From the NCBI GenBank assembly GCA_005406025.1, contig BGZK01000097.1, positions 434,001-498,000 of the forward strand: 64,000 bases of DNA, written 5' to 3'. The notes beneath the pieces were generated by a model. That model had not been told where the DNA came from. It saw nothing but the letters and a program-made list of their open reading frames with translations, and ran no database searches. This DNA comes from Eumeta japonica (Eukaryota > Arthropoda > Insecta > Lepidoptera > Psychidae). The stretch's first letter is position 1. Each line of letters starts with the position of its first letter. A program made the position numbers and the translations under genes. Positions 10,570 to 22,990 of this stretch are shown piece by piece.

Positions 10570-10930
10570 TAACAGTAATATAAACTCACGCCCATTTCCC
10601 AGAAGGATAGGCAGAGACTATCAACTTTCACATGGTACGATCGTTACATATATATCTTGTCTCACTGACATCCACCAATCGTTTCATGCAAGCTCGTTGG
10701 TTTCGGGTGCTTAAAATTTGGTCCCTTTTTTAATATGCCACCAATATGGTCTGCATAAGATTTTCTAGGGTGACCCTTACCGACTTTTCCGTCACACACA
10801 TTCGCTCTATAGATTTGTTGTGTCAATCTATTTTCATTCATTCCTTCGAGATGGCCAAACCACCGCAAAATATCTCTTTCTACTCTAATCACTACATCTT
10901 CCTTTATAGATCCACGATAGCGTCTACAAT
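10570..10930 (-). mobile_element. LINE fragment: C-terminal end of an endonuclease/RT polyprotein
   Basis: The minus strand encodes RVERDILRWFGHLEGMNENR, LTQQIYRANVCDGKVGKGHP, then RKSYADHIGGILKKG. This is the C-terminal tail typical of insect non-LTR retrotransposons (WFGH-E-M, K-GRGRPR-type motif). Downstream on the same strand the complement of CTCACGCCCATTTCCC and AGAAGGATAGGCAGAGACTA follows, a 3'-UTR motif often seen with such lepidopteran elements, as remembered. The copy is 5'-truncated and slightly mutated. Confidence 0.75.
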
Positions 10931-10949
10931 CCTTTACAGATCTTAATGA

Positions 10950-13280
10950 AACTCAACATAAATGTTCTATGGACGATTACAAAAGTCGAGTTCTTATTTG
11001 AGTTAAATCGGTTAACTAGTTTAGAAATAAAATTTTTTAAATCCGAAAATCACATATTTCATTTGGATTACATATGAAAATAAAATGAAATCTACTTCCA
11101 TTTGGGCTGAAGAATGGTCTTTGTTTATATTTCCATTGTTTAAGTAATTAATTAAGAAATTTTTTATCCCTTAAAAATTGGCATTCCTCAATAAAAAAAC
11201 ATTTTTTTATCAATAATTTAATTGTATACCAAGTTAACAATATGTTATAAATAAATTCTGAGTAACATTAAATTTTCCATCTGAAAGTAAAAGGCATAAT
11301 AAAAAATATAATTAACGCATATATATATTGAGAAATAAATCAAGCGATGGACGACTGTACTTTTATACAATTTAATCATCACATGTTTAAATTTAAATTA
11401 ATCTAAATTGTTGTCATAAATAAATATATGATCCCCATTTATAGTCGTGGGCGGCCGTGCCCGTATTAAATCTAAATTGTAAAAAATTGTTTGTGTAGTA
11501 TGTAAGGATAATTATTATATTTTTCCTTTAATTTTTCGATATGTAAATAAATGTTATCATTATAAAAGCATGCAGTGTGAATGGATATAATAACATACGT
11601 TCATTATTCAATTTAGTATGAGTTTGCTTTATCCTGATGTAAAAAGAATGTATAGAGAGGGACATGTAGTTTGATAGGTTTGAAGGAGACAGACGGTGCG
11701 GGCACCGAGTTAGCCCATTAAACTGATTAAATAATATTATATGGTGGTTGTTGTATTTTTATTTTACATTTATGAAGGTGTAAAAAAAAACAATTTTTCC
11801 AACAACCACAAATGTTATCTATCTATATTTATAGATTGATAACGGATACATCGAAGTATTGGCTAGGACTTTGGTTAGGCACGTATAACCCGATCGAAAA
11901 TGCTACGTTTCTTGTGTAATCCTACCTAATTTCACGTAAAATTTATTTATTTGTAAACGATGTCTAATAACTCCTACGTTCTGACGTTTTTGGCATCCGT
12001 GACCGAGTTTCTCAGAATGGTCTGGACATCTGCACCGTAAATAAATGATAAGTAAACATGTTTCTAGAAAATACGTCTTTTATTTTAAAAATTCTTTATA
12101 ATGATTTGTTTACCTTAGGGGTCGTTTCATAACAAATTTGCAAAAGTCATGCAATTACATCCAAAGAATTAGGTTATTAGTGTAGGACGACTTACTACCA
12201 GTTTCATAGCAGCTTTGACGAAATTAATTCTTGCGATCGGTTATGGCGAAAGGGCTAACATTGAAAAAAGTACCAATACAGTGCACTTCACGAGTCTAAC
12301 AAGCCTTTGCGACATTTATTTGGTGATGAACCCTTAAGAGCGCTTTTAACATAAACAGGGCACACAGTAACATGCTCTTCAAGCACTAACTACGTTTTTA
12401 ACTACAATTCATTTGCCAAACATAATACAGTTGCTAAATCATTCTAATGATGATTAAAAGGTATATATATAAAGTGTGCGTAGATGATTTCCATCTGACT
12501 CTAACTCCGTGGATGGCACTTGACGACAATAGTTCCACTATTATCTAGCAACTATAAAGAGATCAAAATCCATGCCTCCAAACTGAACTAAAAAGTTTGT
12601 GGCACGAATACTTTACTAATAAAGTGATAAAAACCGGCTGATACAAAAACCAAAACTCTTTTCGCTGAGTGGTCTGACTCACGTGGACGATGCACGTACC
12701 GATTCGAGTTGAACTACGTTGAGAAATCGAGGTCAGGGAAAAACTAATTCTAAATAAATAATGGAATTTTCATGCTACTCCCGCGTGGATATTTACTTAT
12801 TTCACTAATTCAACCGAAATCTGATGAGCCGGTTACGCGTCAAACAACCACAGTTACTAATGGCTGTTTGTTGATAGCATATTTGGATGTTCGTAACCCC
12901 AGAGGAGAGATTTGTACGTCGCTGGCCACATGGGTATGTATTGGACATCTGATGGAGAGAGGGATTAGGGTGATGAATGGGGAAATGGACAGCCAGAACT
13001 CGCACTCACTGGACGGAACTTCGTATTCTGTAATAGTGTGGTATTTCGCTGTTCGGTCCATTTTTGTCCTGCGGCCAAATTGGCCACAGCATGGTTTTTT
13101 TTTAACGTTTATATTTCACGTTTTTATATGATTTTGTGGCACGTACCTATGCACTACCAACGCTAACTGAACTTTTGAGTCCCTTCTTCAGCATATGACC
13201 CTTTAGAACTTTGGATCTGAAGAATTTCAAATAGCCAAAACAAAAATTATAAACAATTCCCAAGTTGTAACTACTATTAA
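10950..13280. other. Non-coding stretch, no gene assigned
   Basis: Mostly AT-rich and non-coding. The 12.77-13.06 kb part is less AT-rich and has overlapping open frames on both strands. The minus frame has five cysteines, beginning YPCGQRRTNLSSGVTNIQIC. I could not match it to a family and see no convincing splice frame, so I leave it unassigned. Confidence 0.4.
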
Positions 13281-13730
13281 TTATGTAAGATATATTTTCT
13301 TTACAAAAAAAACTTGAGAGGTGTCAAGGGACACCCGGATGGAACGAAGTTCCTTTTTATTAATTAGTGAAGGAATTGTAATAAAAATTTTTTTCCTATC
13401 ATAATATTCTTTATTTTTTTGTTTAAAAGTTTTAGGTATTTTTTTACTTTCTTGTTTCTTTAATTCCTGCGCTTCATAATGTTTTTTTCTTCTTTCTGCA
13501 TTAGTTTTAGGTTTTTTAGCTTGTAATTGATCAGTCTCACTACATTCATTTGATTTCTCTGCAGTTATGTTTTGTACCATTGTATTTTGTAATTTCTTTC
13601 TCTCATGATATTTTCTACATCTTTGTGCATTTGTCTTTTTCCTTGATGTTATAGTTTGTACCTCAGTTGTCGATGCTTTCGTTGATTCGCTATTGAAATA
13701 AAAAAAAGCAAAAAAATTTTACATATACAT

Positions 13731-13765
<35 letters not shown>

Positions 13766-14208
13766 CATATATATATATATATAAATCTGTCTGTATATAT
13801 AAAATTACGTATATATAATATATGAAATCTGTCTGTCTATTATGTCGTACACGTCATAGATGCGCGGGACTTTGTAAACACAACAGCGTATAGGTCAGAA
13901 CACGCACGGCTTGCTAAATACATACGCATTGATATTGTAATATTAAAATATTATTTGCTTTTAAATTTAGTAAGTTAGTGTAAGTGTAAGTTTAGTAATA
14001 GTGTAAGTTATGACGCATACACTTATTAAACACACAATAATGGAGAGATTATAACGCGTATGATTTGGTTAACACAATAGTAAAGAGAGATTATAATGCG
14101 TACTTGCTAAAAATAGATAAGCATTTATTATTGTCTGTATAAAATCTCTACTTACCTAACTCCATCAGCAATATCCGGAACTTGTGCAGAAACACTGTCA
14201 GGGTTCAT
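13281..14208 (-). CDS. Two-exon ORF of a helentron/Helitron-like element (153 aa)
   Basis: Exon 1 (14208-14156) starts MNPDSVSAQVPDIADGV and ends at AG/GTAAG. Exon 2 (13689-13281) starts after TTTCAATAG. They join exactly in frame to give 153 residues. The product is rich in Lys, Arg and Glu, with three related blocks: RKKTNAQRCRKYHERKK, KPKTNAERRKKHYEAQELKK and KTFKQKNKEYYDRKK. Repeats of this (N)AxRxRxYxx(R/K)xK kind are found at the N-termini of Helitron/helentron-encoded proteins and other transposon proteins, as remembered. No Rep or helicase domain follows. The last codons run through the element's terminal hairpin into flanking DNA, suggesting an internal deletion. The intron holds CA and TA microsatellites. 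Confidence 0.55.
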
Positions 14209-14475
14209 TATTTTTATTATTTATTATGTACAAAACACCTGTATACACTCAACAAAAATAATCGTCGCGACACTACACTGTTCAATGCGAAATAGAAAGA
14301 CGAAACGAAAATAACTGGCTTGCTTTCTATGAAAGAGAGAGAGACAGATAGACAGAGAAACACGCGCACGCCGCACGGCTTACAACTATAGCAAAAAGTG
14401 TCCTTACAACTTTCGGTCTTAATTTTTTCCGTCTAGCCCCCTTTCGCAACGCGGGATGAGGAACTTTGTTCCAAA
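13311..14475 (-). mobile_element. Short helentron-like element (internal deletion copy)
   Basis: Near the 3' end (minus orientation) lie GGAACTTCGTTCC (13341-13353) and a GTGTC-CCTT-GACAC hairpin (13321-13334), followed by CTCTCAAG. Near the 5' end lies a matching GGAACTTTGTTCC (14460-14472). A hairpin close to the 3' end and short subterminal inverted repeats are known helentron features. The interior carries only the N-terminal ORF with its intron. The exact outer borders, and hence any TT insertion site, are uncertain. Confidence 0.5.
13731..13800. repeat. CA/TA microsatellite
   Basis: An (AC)n run followed by (TA)n lies inside the intron of the helentron-like ORF. Confidence 0.9.
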
Positions 14476-14479
14476 AACT

Positions 14480-15215
14480 GTATTCCTTTTCGCAAATCAT
14501 GTAAATAGAATTGAAATCTCAATAAAGATCATCATGTCACTTTTATTTTAATGCCGCAATGAGAATGTTGGGTATGATGTGGGTAAGTAACTGACCACAG
14601 TAATGAAATATCAAAATCAAATTGACTCACCAAATAATAACAAAGGAATCCAACTCATATTCGGGTTTTTCGTAACAAACGTTAAGCTACAATTCCAGTT
14701 TGAGATACCGCAGAAAAAAATGTACTTTTAATTTAATTTCACAAACGAAACCTTAAGCGAACAGCATCGCGTACACACTGACTCGTCCTGCGCGGGTCTG
14801 AGACTCAAGCGAAAGAGGAAAAGTTTTACAATGACTTCGTAATGACACACCGATACTGGTTTTGTTATTGCATTTTACCGGCCATCATTTTTATTTTAAT
14901 TTCTTTCTGACAGTCGATGGTTCCGCTCTCTCGATTTTGAACGCTCCCGGTCTAGGCTCTCGATTCTAATCCTCGCCTTGTTTGCAATTTCGACTTCGTT
15001 ACCGGTGACAGTGCCAATTTGGACGAAGTCGAGGCAAATTCTAGTATCACAATAAAATGTATGATATATATATTATGCTATCCCCAAGTGACATATCTTA
15101 AATGTTGCTTTCTATAAATTTTCTCGATATCAGGGGTGAAAAGCTAACTTTTCATCTAGAGATATTAAAAAAAATGTATTATTTAAATTTTCGTGCTTTG
15201 CTATAACTCTACAAT
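14480..15215. other. Intergenic DNA downstream of the protease exon
   Basis: No coding motif seen. It includes a less AT-rich patch around 14.92-15.05 kb without a convincing frame. Confidence 0.4.
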
Positions 15216-15220
15216 GCTTT

Positions 15221-15453
15221 CTACATATTAATGTAAATGAAATGATATCTAATGAAACGCCCATGCTCAAGTATGCGAGTAAAAGTTGTAATAGCGTGCG
15301 TGTTACACTCCTTGTCGTTATTGGGGGCTGCCGAAGCGACACCTCTCAAGTAATATCGTTGAAATGGTCCCTCCTCTGTCGCAAACACGAGCCCTCCGCC
15401 GCTGTCTTCTGTGCACAGCACCGTACCTGTCTTACACGTATCGTTTATTAACT
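15221..15453 (-). CDS. C-terminal exon of a trypsin-like (S1) modular protease
   Basis: The minus frame reads INDTCKTGTVLCTEDSGGGL, then FATEEGPFQRYYLRGVASAA, then ECNTHAITTFTRILEHGRFI, with the stop at 15221. This is the S1 segment from the cysteine before the specificity pocket, through the catalytic-serine motif, to the C-terminal helix. YYLRGVAS and the TFTRI-HxxFI ending recall HP14/ModSP-type proteases. The catalytic motif is EDSGG, not GDSGG, so the Gly that helps form the oxyanion hole is Glu. The exon start is uncertain: candidate AGs lie at about 15454 and 15431, and no phase matches the upstream candidate exon perfectly. It may be a non-catalytic homologue or an early pseudogene. 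A Cys-poor extension of a few residues follows HGRFI. Confidence 0.65.
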
Positions 15454-15582
15454 AACTTGCTTAAACTTTGAGATAAAATTATAAAACAAAATTTCTTTAA
15501 ACAGTACATTACTCAAAAAGATCCCGTGGACTTAAATTTTAACAATTAGATTAATAACAATTTGCTTTATTTATAAACTCAC

Positions 15583-15660
15583 TTGAACAAAGCTTTGCAC
15601 TGCAGGAAACAAATTGGGAGGCCATTTTCGAGCCATGTGGAAATTGTAACGTGAGATGAT
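15583..15660 (-). CDS. Probable internal S1-protease exon
   Basis: The frame reads HVTISTWLENGLPICFLQCK, ALF, then donor AA/GTGAGT at 15583. WLENGLP-x(3)-LQ resembles the GWG-x-TENG-x-PS-x-xLQ loop of modular serine proteases, although the GWG itself is replaced by STW. It lies 130 bp upstream of the C-terminal S1 exon on the same strand. The donor phase does not match the next candidate acceptor, so either a small exon is missed or the gene is decaying. Confidence 0.35.
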
Positions 15661-15669
15661 TTTCTAATG

Positions 15670-16680
15670 TGTAATTTGCGTATACAAAATAACAAAACAT
15701 TGCAATTGATGGTTAAAGTCTGTTTTCTCACTAACCTATGAAAACTTACAATATTTTCTGTTTTGTGATTATGAATTTTTAATGGTTATGAGTAATATAC
15801 TATAATATTAATATATAATGTTTAAGAGTACTTATAATATTTAAAACGGAAAATGTGAAACTCAAATCCTTTCAACGTCAGATAAAAAGACTACTGGAGT
15901 ATAATAGTGGGTCGACTATTAATCATGTTTTCATTAAAATAAAGTTTCACTCTCCACATTAAGACTTAACAATCCGTGTCCTGTATTAGGTTCGAGTTTA
16001 CCTGTTACAAGTCACACGAAGCCGATTGATATTTGTCAAAGTTCGAAAATTGAGAATAATGAGTCAGTGATTTTTTTGACATTTTTCATTTTGTATAAAA
16101 TTAAAAATGTCAAACTAAAACATTTATTAATTTTTTATTATTAGGTTTTTATGTTATTAGATTTATTATCTATTATACAGGATAAAATCGATTATGTATC
16201 TTTTCGTAAATATATGAATCTATTAAAAATATACCTCGTATGACAATTTCCACATCGACCGACAATTACTTCCATGTTATTTATCTTATAGTGAAAAATG
16301 AAAGCCTTTCAAAGCACTATGATTATTTTAAATAAATTGTATGAAAGGCAAAATGAAATTTGAGAAAAGTTCGGTACGTTTGTCATTAGACAAATGAAAA
16401 AGAGATTGTAGTTTTGACCTAAAAAGAAATAATTTCATTTTTTTATTAACCAACAAATTGCAAGATATATGGTGATAAATCGCAAAACAAAGTAAAATTT
16501 CATTGACAGTAAGAAAACAATAAACACATACATATTTGAAGTTAAAAATTCTTTAGACAATTGGGTAGGGTGTAATTCAAAAGTAATCTTGACCGACACG
16601 CTCAAGTGGCATGTCAACGCTAACGCTATATCTGTAGCTATTAGTGTAACGTGTTGCACTTAGCTAACAGTGGATATATG
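15670..16680. other. Non-coding spacer
   Basis: AT-rich; nothing recognised. Confidence 0.4.
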
Positions 16681-16689
16681 AACACATAC

Positions 16690-17990
16690 GTAGGGTGCAC
16701 TCAAAATTTATAGAATGAATGAGAAAAAATTAATGGGAATGGTCAAAAATGAATTTATTGTTTCACAAAATATTCTTCATTCCCATAAATGCACTTTTTC
16801 CTAGGAATAAACTAATTTTAAAAACATTTCTGCAACTCCTCCCCGGTGACGTAGGAAACATGTTTTTCATACTCTTCGACAGTCTCTTCAGCGGGTCTAG
16901 CATCACGCCCTATACAACAATCTCTCCATAGACTATTCCTTTCGCTCATTGTATTGGCGCGATAAGGATAACCCTATAGAGAAATTCTTGTGTACAGCGT
17001 CATGATAGGCACACTGGTGATGAAAATCGTTGACCGACTGGTTGGTTGTTAATTTTTTTGCGAACAAAAAGTCACAAGGTGCCAAATCGGTACTGTATGC
17101 AAGATTGTTCATAAAGTCTAAGTTCTTCTCCTTCAAAAAAATTTTTGTTTGTTTGGCCGTGTAAGAACTGGCATTGTTTTGGTGCAATATGATACGATGT
17201 TTAAGGTTATTTTTACAGAGTTCATCAATAACTTACGGCAAACAAATGGTCGAGTATCAATCACTATTCTAAAGCAACAGTAGTCACTTGTCAAGTTTTA
17301 TTAAAAAATAAGGGATCATTCGTTTAGAGGCACTTCGTTCGTGCGTCACTTTGATTGGTTTCGGCTCATCTCGATAGATCCATGTGGTAGATTGATGCTT
17401 TGTTTTGAGATCGTAGCAATAGATTCACGTTTCGTCACCTGTTAATGTGTCTCACATCAAATTTGGCGTCTCTTCCTCGAATCGGTTAAATATAGTATTG
17501 CATCTAGTGTTACAGTTCGCTTTTTGAGCCTCAGTCAAATTTTGTGGGATCCACCGCAAATACAGCTATTTCATACCTTAATATTTCTATACGACTGATT
17601 TAATTGTATTTGACTCATGCTTATGTCTAAGGATGCCCGAATCTCGTGATAGGTCATATGCCTGTCTGTTTCGACCATACGGCGCACAGCATCGACGTTT
17701 CTTTGGTTCACAGCGGTGGACGGGCGACCTTCACAAAATTCGTCGCTGGGATTGATACGACGGCGTTTGGACTCTGCAAGCCATTTATAAAAAAGTTGTC
17801 TCGCGTGGTGCTTCGTCGCTAAAAGAAATTGGATACCGAGCGAGGCTCTGCTGAGCTGTAAAATTACACTTAAGATCATAGAAAATCATACTACAAAAAT
17901 ATTCACCACTGAAATCCATAGCGATGAAGACACGCTATTTTTTAAATGACACCACAGTTTAAAAAGATTTGACAGTTAGGTTGAATAAAC
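16690..17990 (-). mobile_element. Mariner transposon, decayed (DD34D transposase, minus strand)
   Basis: The N-terminal part (17571-17879) reads ARQLFYKWLAESKRR, then SDEFCEGRPSTAV and then VDAVRRMVETDRHMTYHEIR. The middle, in another frame near 17.3-17.4 kb, reads TWIYRDEPKPIKVTHERSAS. The C-terminal half (17187-16933) reads HQNNASSYTAKQTKIFLKEK, then AYSTDLAPCDFLF, followed after a shift by EYEKHVSYVTGEELQKCF and a final YGNEEYFVKQ near 16755. These are mariner landmarks (HxDNAxxHTA, YSPDLAPxDF). The HHDNA aspartate is changed to Asn (HQNNA), and several frameshifts exist, so it cannot be active. It belongs to the mellifera-like group by memory only. Confidence 0.85.
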
Positions 17991-17999
17991 TGTATTCAA

Positions 18000-19890
18000 C
18001 AGCCAGAGTTCCATTTTTGAATATAGTAATTAGTTTCAAAATATTATTTAAGTAATTGGCCAGTTCCAGAAGCTTATTATGCGCCGCTCGTATAGGCGGT
18101 CTAACTGTTTACACCTATTCTGGACAGGATATATAGATAAAAGTGCAAAAATTTCATTTTCAAAAGTGCAAAAAAAGTTCATTTATTTGTAGTAACGGCT
18201 TCGAAACCCTACACTGATCATAGTGCGATATGCTCTTGGCCGGTTTTTCTGATTCCATACATTTTTTTTTGTATATAAAAGCCTCCTGTTTTTTTAATCC
18301 TACTTTTCGGCAAAGGACATTGTTAAGTTTCGATAACGAAATAGTGCACATTTGCCATGTATAAAAATGTTCAGTTTGTTTTATTTGTTTTAAATGTACA
18401 GGACAGGTTTGTTTCTGCCCTACTGTTATGTTGAACACAGATTAAATCTAGTTCTAAAATATCTAAAACTATTGGGTTATCGTTTGATATAACGTGTAAA
18501 ACAAAAATGGTATTGTGAACAAAGTGTAAATATTGTTGGTTTTACTGTTCAAATAGTTATCATTCCTTTGCGTCCTTTTTTCATTGTTTTGTTGCATTAC
18601 ATTTATTACTTTAATTATTCCCAGTCGAATTCTTGAAATACTGGTAAATAAACATTAAATGAATAGTGATAGTAAAGAGTATTATATAATAATATTAAGC
18701 ACTTCTCACTTATGAAGCTGATAAAGTTACGCCATTTTATTCCCTTGCAATGTCCTCGGGTATATTTTTGAATTTTTGTCAATGTGGGAGAAAGTTGTTA
18801 TTCAAAATAGAATTTCTAACGATTTTCTGTGTAACTGATATCTGTTAGTATTGTATATAAACACAGTCTCTTTGGATCCAACAGCGTTATTTTAACGTTG
18901 ACAGAAACGTTGACAGGCGTTACCACAAAAAATAAATAAAATGAAAATTAAAAATATTGTATAGACATTTTTCTTTTAGCTAAATTAAACAGAGCATTCT
19001 CTAATTTTTATTTTTCATTTATGAAAATTGTTAAACTTTCATAAAATTGGAAAGATACTATTTTCAGTCCAATTTACGAAAATGAGTTTTCACCAGATCT
19101 TGACCTTTTAGGGTCGAATCTATTTTGACCATTGACCATATAGCGATCTGCAATCGAAACGTAGTTTACGACATTCGAAAGGCGTTCATACAACTTAAGC
19201 TTTCTGAAACGTTGAATTGACTCCAGCCTGTAGGACTCCACTCAACATTCTGAGGAATCTCAAGAATAAAGTCTTGAGAGAAATATTTTAATTCAAATAA
19301 CTATCAGGCTATCCTACTGATCGATACCAAAATTTAAACAGGTGTTTTTTCTTAATAGTTGCATCCACTGTCGTAAACTGCACAATAGTTGTTTGATCGG
19401 TTGATCTCTTCAAGAGATATAGTTGGAGAAAAAAATTACAAAAAGTGTTTTTTTACAATATTTACTGATATTTACCCCTACTGATAAATTTCAAAACAGA
19501 ACCAGTTACGATTTTTAGAAACAAAATCGATCTTTACAAAATGCATCAAAATTAATTGGTTGGTTCGAGAGGTATCATAAACTGTAAATTCAATAAAAAG
19601 AGTTTTGTTTTCAAAATGTATAGGAAATTCTTTATGGATTTATGTTGAGTACTTGGTCATCTTTTTATGGTCAAAAAACTACGTTAAATGTAATACAAAA
19701 AAGAGATGAAATACTTGAAACATTAAAAAAAGCATTTATGTATATTTAAATATGGAGTTTTATCCGGTCTTTTTGAGAAATTATCACACTGATATGTTAT
19801 ACAAATTATATCCTGTTATTTTCCACTGTTTAGAACAAAGAAATATAAATATGACTAGTTTTTATAATAAAAAAAACATTTGTAAGATAT
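18000..19890. other. Non-coding spacer
   Basis: AT-rich. A 92-codon minus-strand frame at 18160-18438 has no recognisable motif and could be chance. No other feature seen. Confidence 0.4.
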
Positions 19891-19899
19891 TGTCCTCGT

Positions 19900-20100
19900 C
19901 TGTCGGGTAGACGACGGCTGACCGCTGATGACTCGGCGGGCGGATCGTGCGCGCAGCTCGTAGTGCCCATACGCTCACGCAGCCGGTGCGCGGTCGCAAG
20001 ACAATGCAAGCGTCGTTTGCACCGAAACACTGCTGCTGACCTTTCGTTCGGGAAATTCCCTACTGTGAATAAATTGTGGCGTAAATGCCACAAACATATT
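19900..20100 (-). other. GC-rich patch, possibly a decayed LDLa exon
   Basis: This 200-bp CpG-rich island stands out from its surroundings. One minus frame reads QQQCFGANDACIVLRPRTGC and another reads VFRCKRRLHC. Both are faintly like LDL-receptor class A modules, which precede the sushi module in ModSP/HP14. The position upstream of the S1 exons at 15.2-15.7 kb would fit. The cysteine pattern is incomplete and frames change, so this is only a suggestion. Confidence 0.2.
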
Positions 20101-20279
20101 TTTTTTTTAACACGAAGAGCTCAAAACACATTAGAACTATATTTCTGAGATCACGCAATTCAATGACTTATTGCTACTTTATATATGAACGCTTTGAGCT
20201 CGAAAGTAGTAAAAAAATTTAGAGTTTACCTACAGAGTTAATCGTTATTCTAATTTTTTTCTGGGAATTTTAATGACAC

Positions 20280-20560
20280 AAACGAACGTACGAGCCACCA
20301 GAAAGCAGACGGCCACCACTGCCTATGAACATTTGCAACTCCAGAGGATTAACCAGTGCGTTGTGAACCTCTAGGATAGGAACAGAATATCTGACCTGTC
20401 CTAGAAGATATCCGGAGTGTCAAGATGAAAAGGAGGATGGGGCGATGGAGGGGGTTCAGAGCTCAGGGTTCAGGGCAGTGGACCGCCGAAACTGATAGTT
20501 AAGATAGATAAGCTGATCCTTAACATTACTATTCTGTGAGAGTGTGGTATCATACCGGTG
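20280..20560. repeat. Possible dispersed repeat
   Basis: The stretch with GAAAGCAGACGGCCACCACT, GCCTATGAACATTTGCAACT and GATTAACCAGTGCGTTG is less AT-rich than its surroundings and recalls a dispersed lepidopteran repeat with 'gccaccac-gcc-ata-aca-ttgcaa'. It has no ORF. Confidence 0.35.
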
Positions 20561-20569
20561 GAGCCATTT

Positions 20570-20600
20570 CCGCGCTGTAGTCAACTTGACTACAGCGCGG
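20570..20600. repeat. Perfect 15-bp inverted repeat
   Basis: CCGCGCTGTAGTCAA, a single C, then TTGACTACAGCGCGG. It is GC-rich and perfect, within AT-rich DNA. Confidence 0.9.
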
Positions 20601-20609
20601 CTGAACCAA

Positions 20610-22990
20610 ATCGATTACAAAATTACACTTACGCATTTTCGAACTAAGTGTATGCAAATATGAAATGCTATGGTACCTACGTTCTGACCATGTGCTAAGT
20701 TACGACAAATCTGTACAAAATTAGAGATTAATGCTCATTTTGAAACATGATACTCGAGTTTTAAAATGAGTATTATTAAAATAGATTGCTTAAATGAGCA
20801 AATACTATTTATTATTAATAACATGAATGTAATCGCAATGATAATATGAATCATAATGACATCTAAAATAATCCTTTACACGGAATACAGAATTTCAAAC
20901 AAACAAAAAACAAACAAACGATTTTGTTTGATATTTGGTCATGGACGATGGATTGGTTAAGGAGCAAAGGCGCCATAAATTGAAATGCAGGTATCTGTCT
21001 AAAAGAGATTACTATAAAGCATTACAGTAATTTGTTTGAATCTACTTCAAGGACGTTCGAGGCAAGTTCTTCGTATTTTAAAATTCAAAACTTAATGCAA
21101 TGAAAAACACAAAAAGCAATAAATTTAAACTTACTTACACTAGATTTGTCAACCTTAACAGTTTAAATAGCGAAATCCTTTTAATCTCACGGATTTCCCT
21201 AAGAAAGGCATACGCGATATATTGCTTGCTACCTTTTATAATTTTTATATTTATTTTATATATTGTCATTAACGAATAGCACCAAGGAGATGAAAGTCAG
21301 TGCTGTGCACTTAAGACCATGTGATCTAATTCGATTTCTTTGGTAGTATTTTAAAATTGTATTAGCCTCGATAGGTAATCAAAGGGCACCTTTTAATTTG
21401 GTCCATATTAAATTACAAATTAAGTAAATTAATCGCTCGCTAACCCATGCGATCCTTTAGCGTTGGGGGGCGAGGCGAAGGGGGGTGAATGGCGTCAATG
21501 GTTCTTGTACGGACCCGGGTAAATGATTGACTCGTGCTTTTATAATTTCAATGCAAATGCAAGGCAGTTATCTCAATACCACCATTGTAACCTTATTACT
21601 ACGTGGGGTACATTGAATGTTTTGCGTAACTCATAAATAAAACAATTTACATGTAAATGAAAATATTTACTGCTTTTTAAAGTAGTATCTATAGCATTTT
21701 ACACACTTTTTCATTCGTTCAATATTATAAAATATTGGTTAAGATTAACACAATGCCGTGAATTGCAAAAATGTACTTAACTTCCAAAGTACATACTAAA
21801 GTTATTTTAAGCATTGATACACGTAGTAGATTACGATCTAACTTAAAGTGAATTACAAATGAGAGTCGTTATTTTGAAATCGCAAAAAACACTTCAATTT
21901 CATTTATTTAATGACCAAGGTCTGACCTACAATAAAAAAGTTTCGCGAACATCATGGCACTTGACTGCTACTTAAAAATAGAAGTATAGTTGTACTAATA
22001 CATGTCATAACATTTTTACTAGCGAAACATAAATCAATGTGCTTTTACCTTATTTGCGTTTCATCTCTTGGCGAACAGAATTAAGTTTTGATGTTTTAGG
22101 AATACATTTCATAGCACTTCTTTCGAAAGAAATTAAACCCTTAATCTTGTATTATGGCGATGATTGCAACTTCAACACAACCCATTTATATCTTGTTATT
22201 TTTATTAGATCCAAAAAAATGCGAATCACGTATTAGAGTTTCTTGCATTAACAATAATTTTGACGAGTATTTTGAACACACTTCTAACTCGATCATGTTA
22301 CTTACGATGTATAATTTTTGTTTCATGACGCCTATTTAGGGGAGGAAAAAGGGACTCAGATGTGTTAATCATTAAATGGACTTCAATGATCTTCTTCACG
22401 ATCAACAGGTAAAGATGACTGATACAGTAAAGATGTGAAGGGCTGTTTTCTCCACCGCGTTAGAGGCGAGCATAGGGAGGTGGTGAATCACGCCTCAGGA
22501 AACTTTACAGTTAAAATGAAATAAATTTATATCTCCAAATCAAACCTCAATTTTTACAATCTGATATCATATTGCATATATGTATATTTACATTAGCCTG
22601 TAACTGCGTGTCATTTTTGCGGCTAAGGATCAAAACCATGATAGATTTTTATAAATCAATAGCGAGAATAGACTCACTTTGGTAACATTTACGGAAATGT
22701 TATAATATGTGTAAAGAGGTTATATATTCACAATTTTATAACGCCTGGTACTGCACCTTGATATGGAAGAGATATTGGTAAAAAAAAATGTTAAGCTGTT
22801 TCTTATTATTAGTAAAATACAAAGAAACGTGAAATGTAAAAATAAATAATATCCGAATTCCATAATTCAAATAAAAAGATTGTGTAAGGGTCTGCATTAG
22901 CAGTGGGACAATTGAAGTGACAACGACTTAATGAAACGTACTTAACATTTCAGTCTCAAATATCAGACGTAAAATTTTCTCTATAGTGGA
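20610..22990. other. Intergenic DNA downstream of GST-A
   Basis: No convincing gene. It contains a C/G-rich patch at 21.46-21.53 kb and otherwise AT-rich sequence. Two overlapping 60-codon plus frames at 22.0-22.3 kb look like chance. Confidence 0.4.

Noticed and set aside
12772..13131. 119-codon plus-strand ORF
   Set aside because: Overlaps open frames on the other strand, with no motif, splice context or recognisable family.
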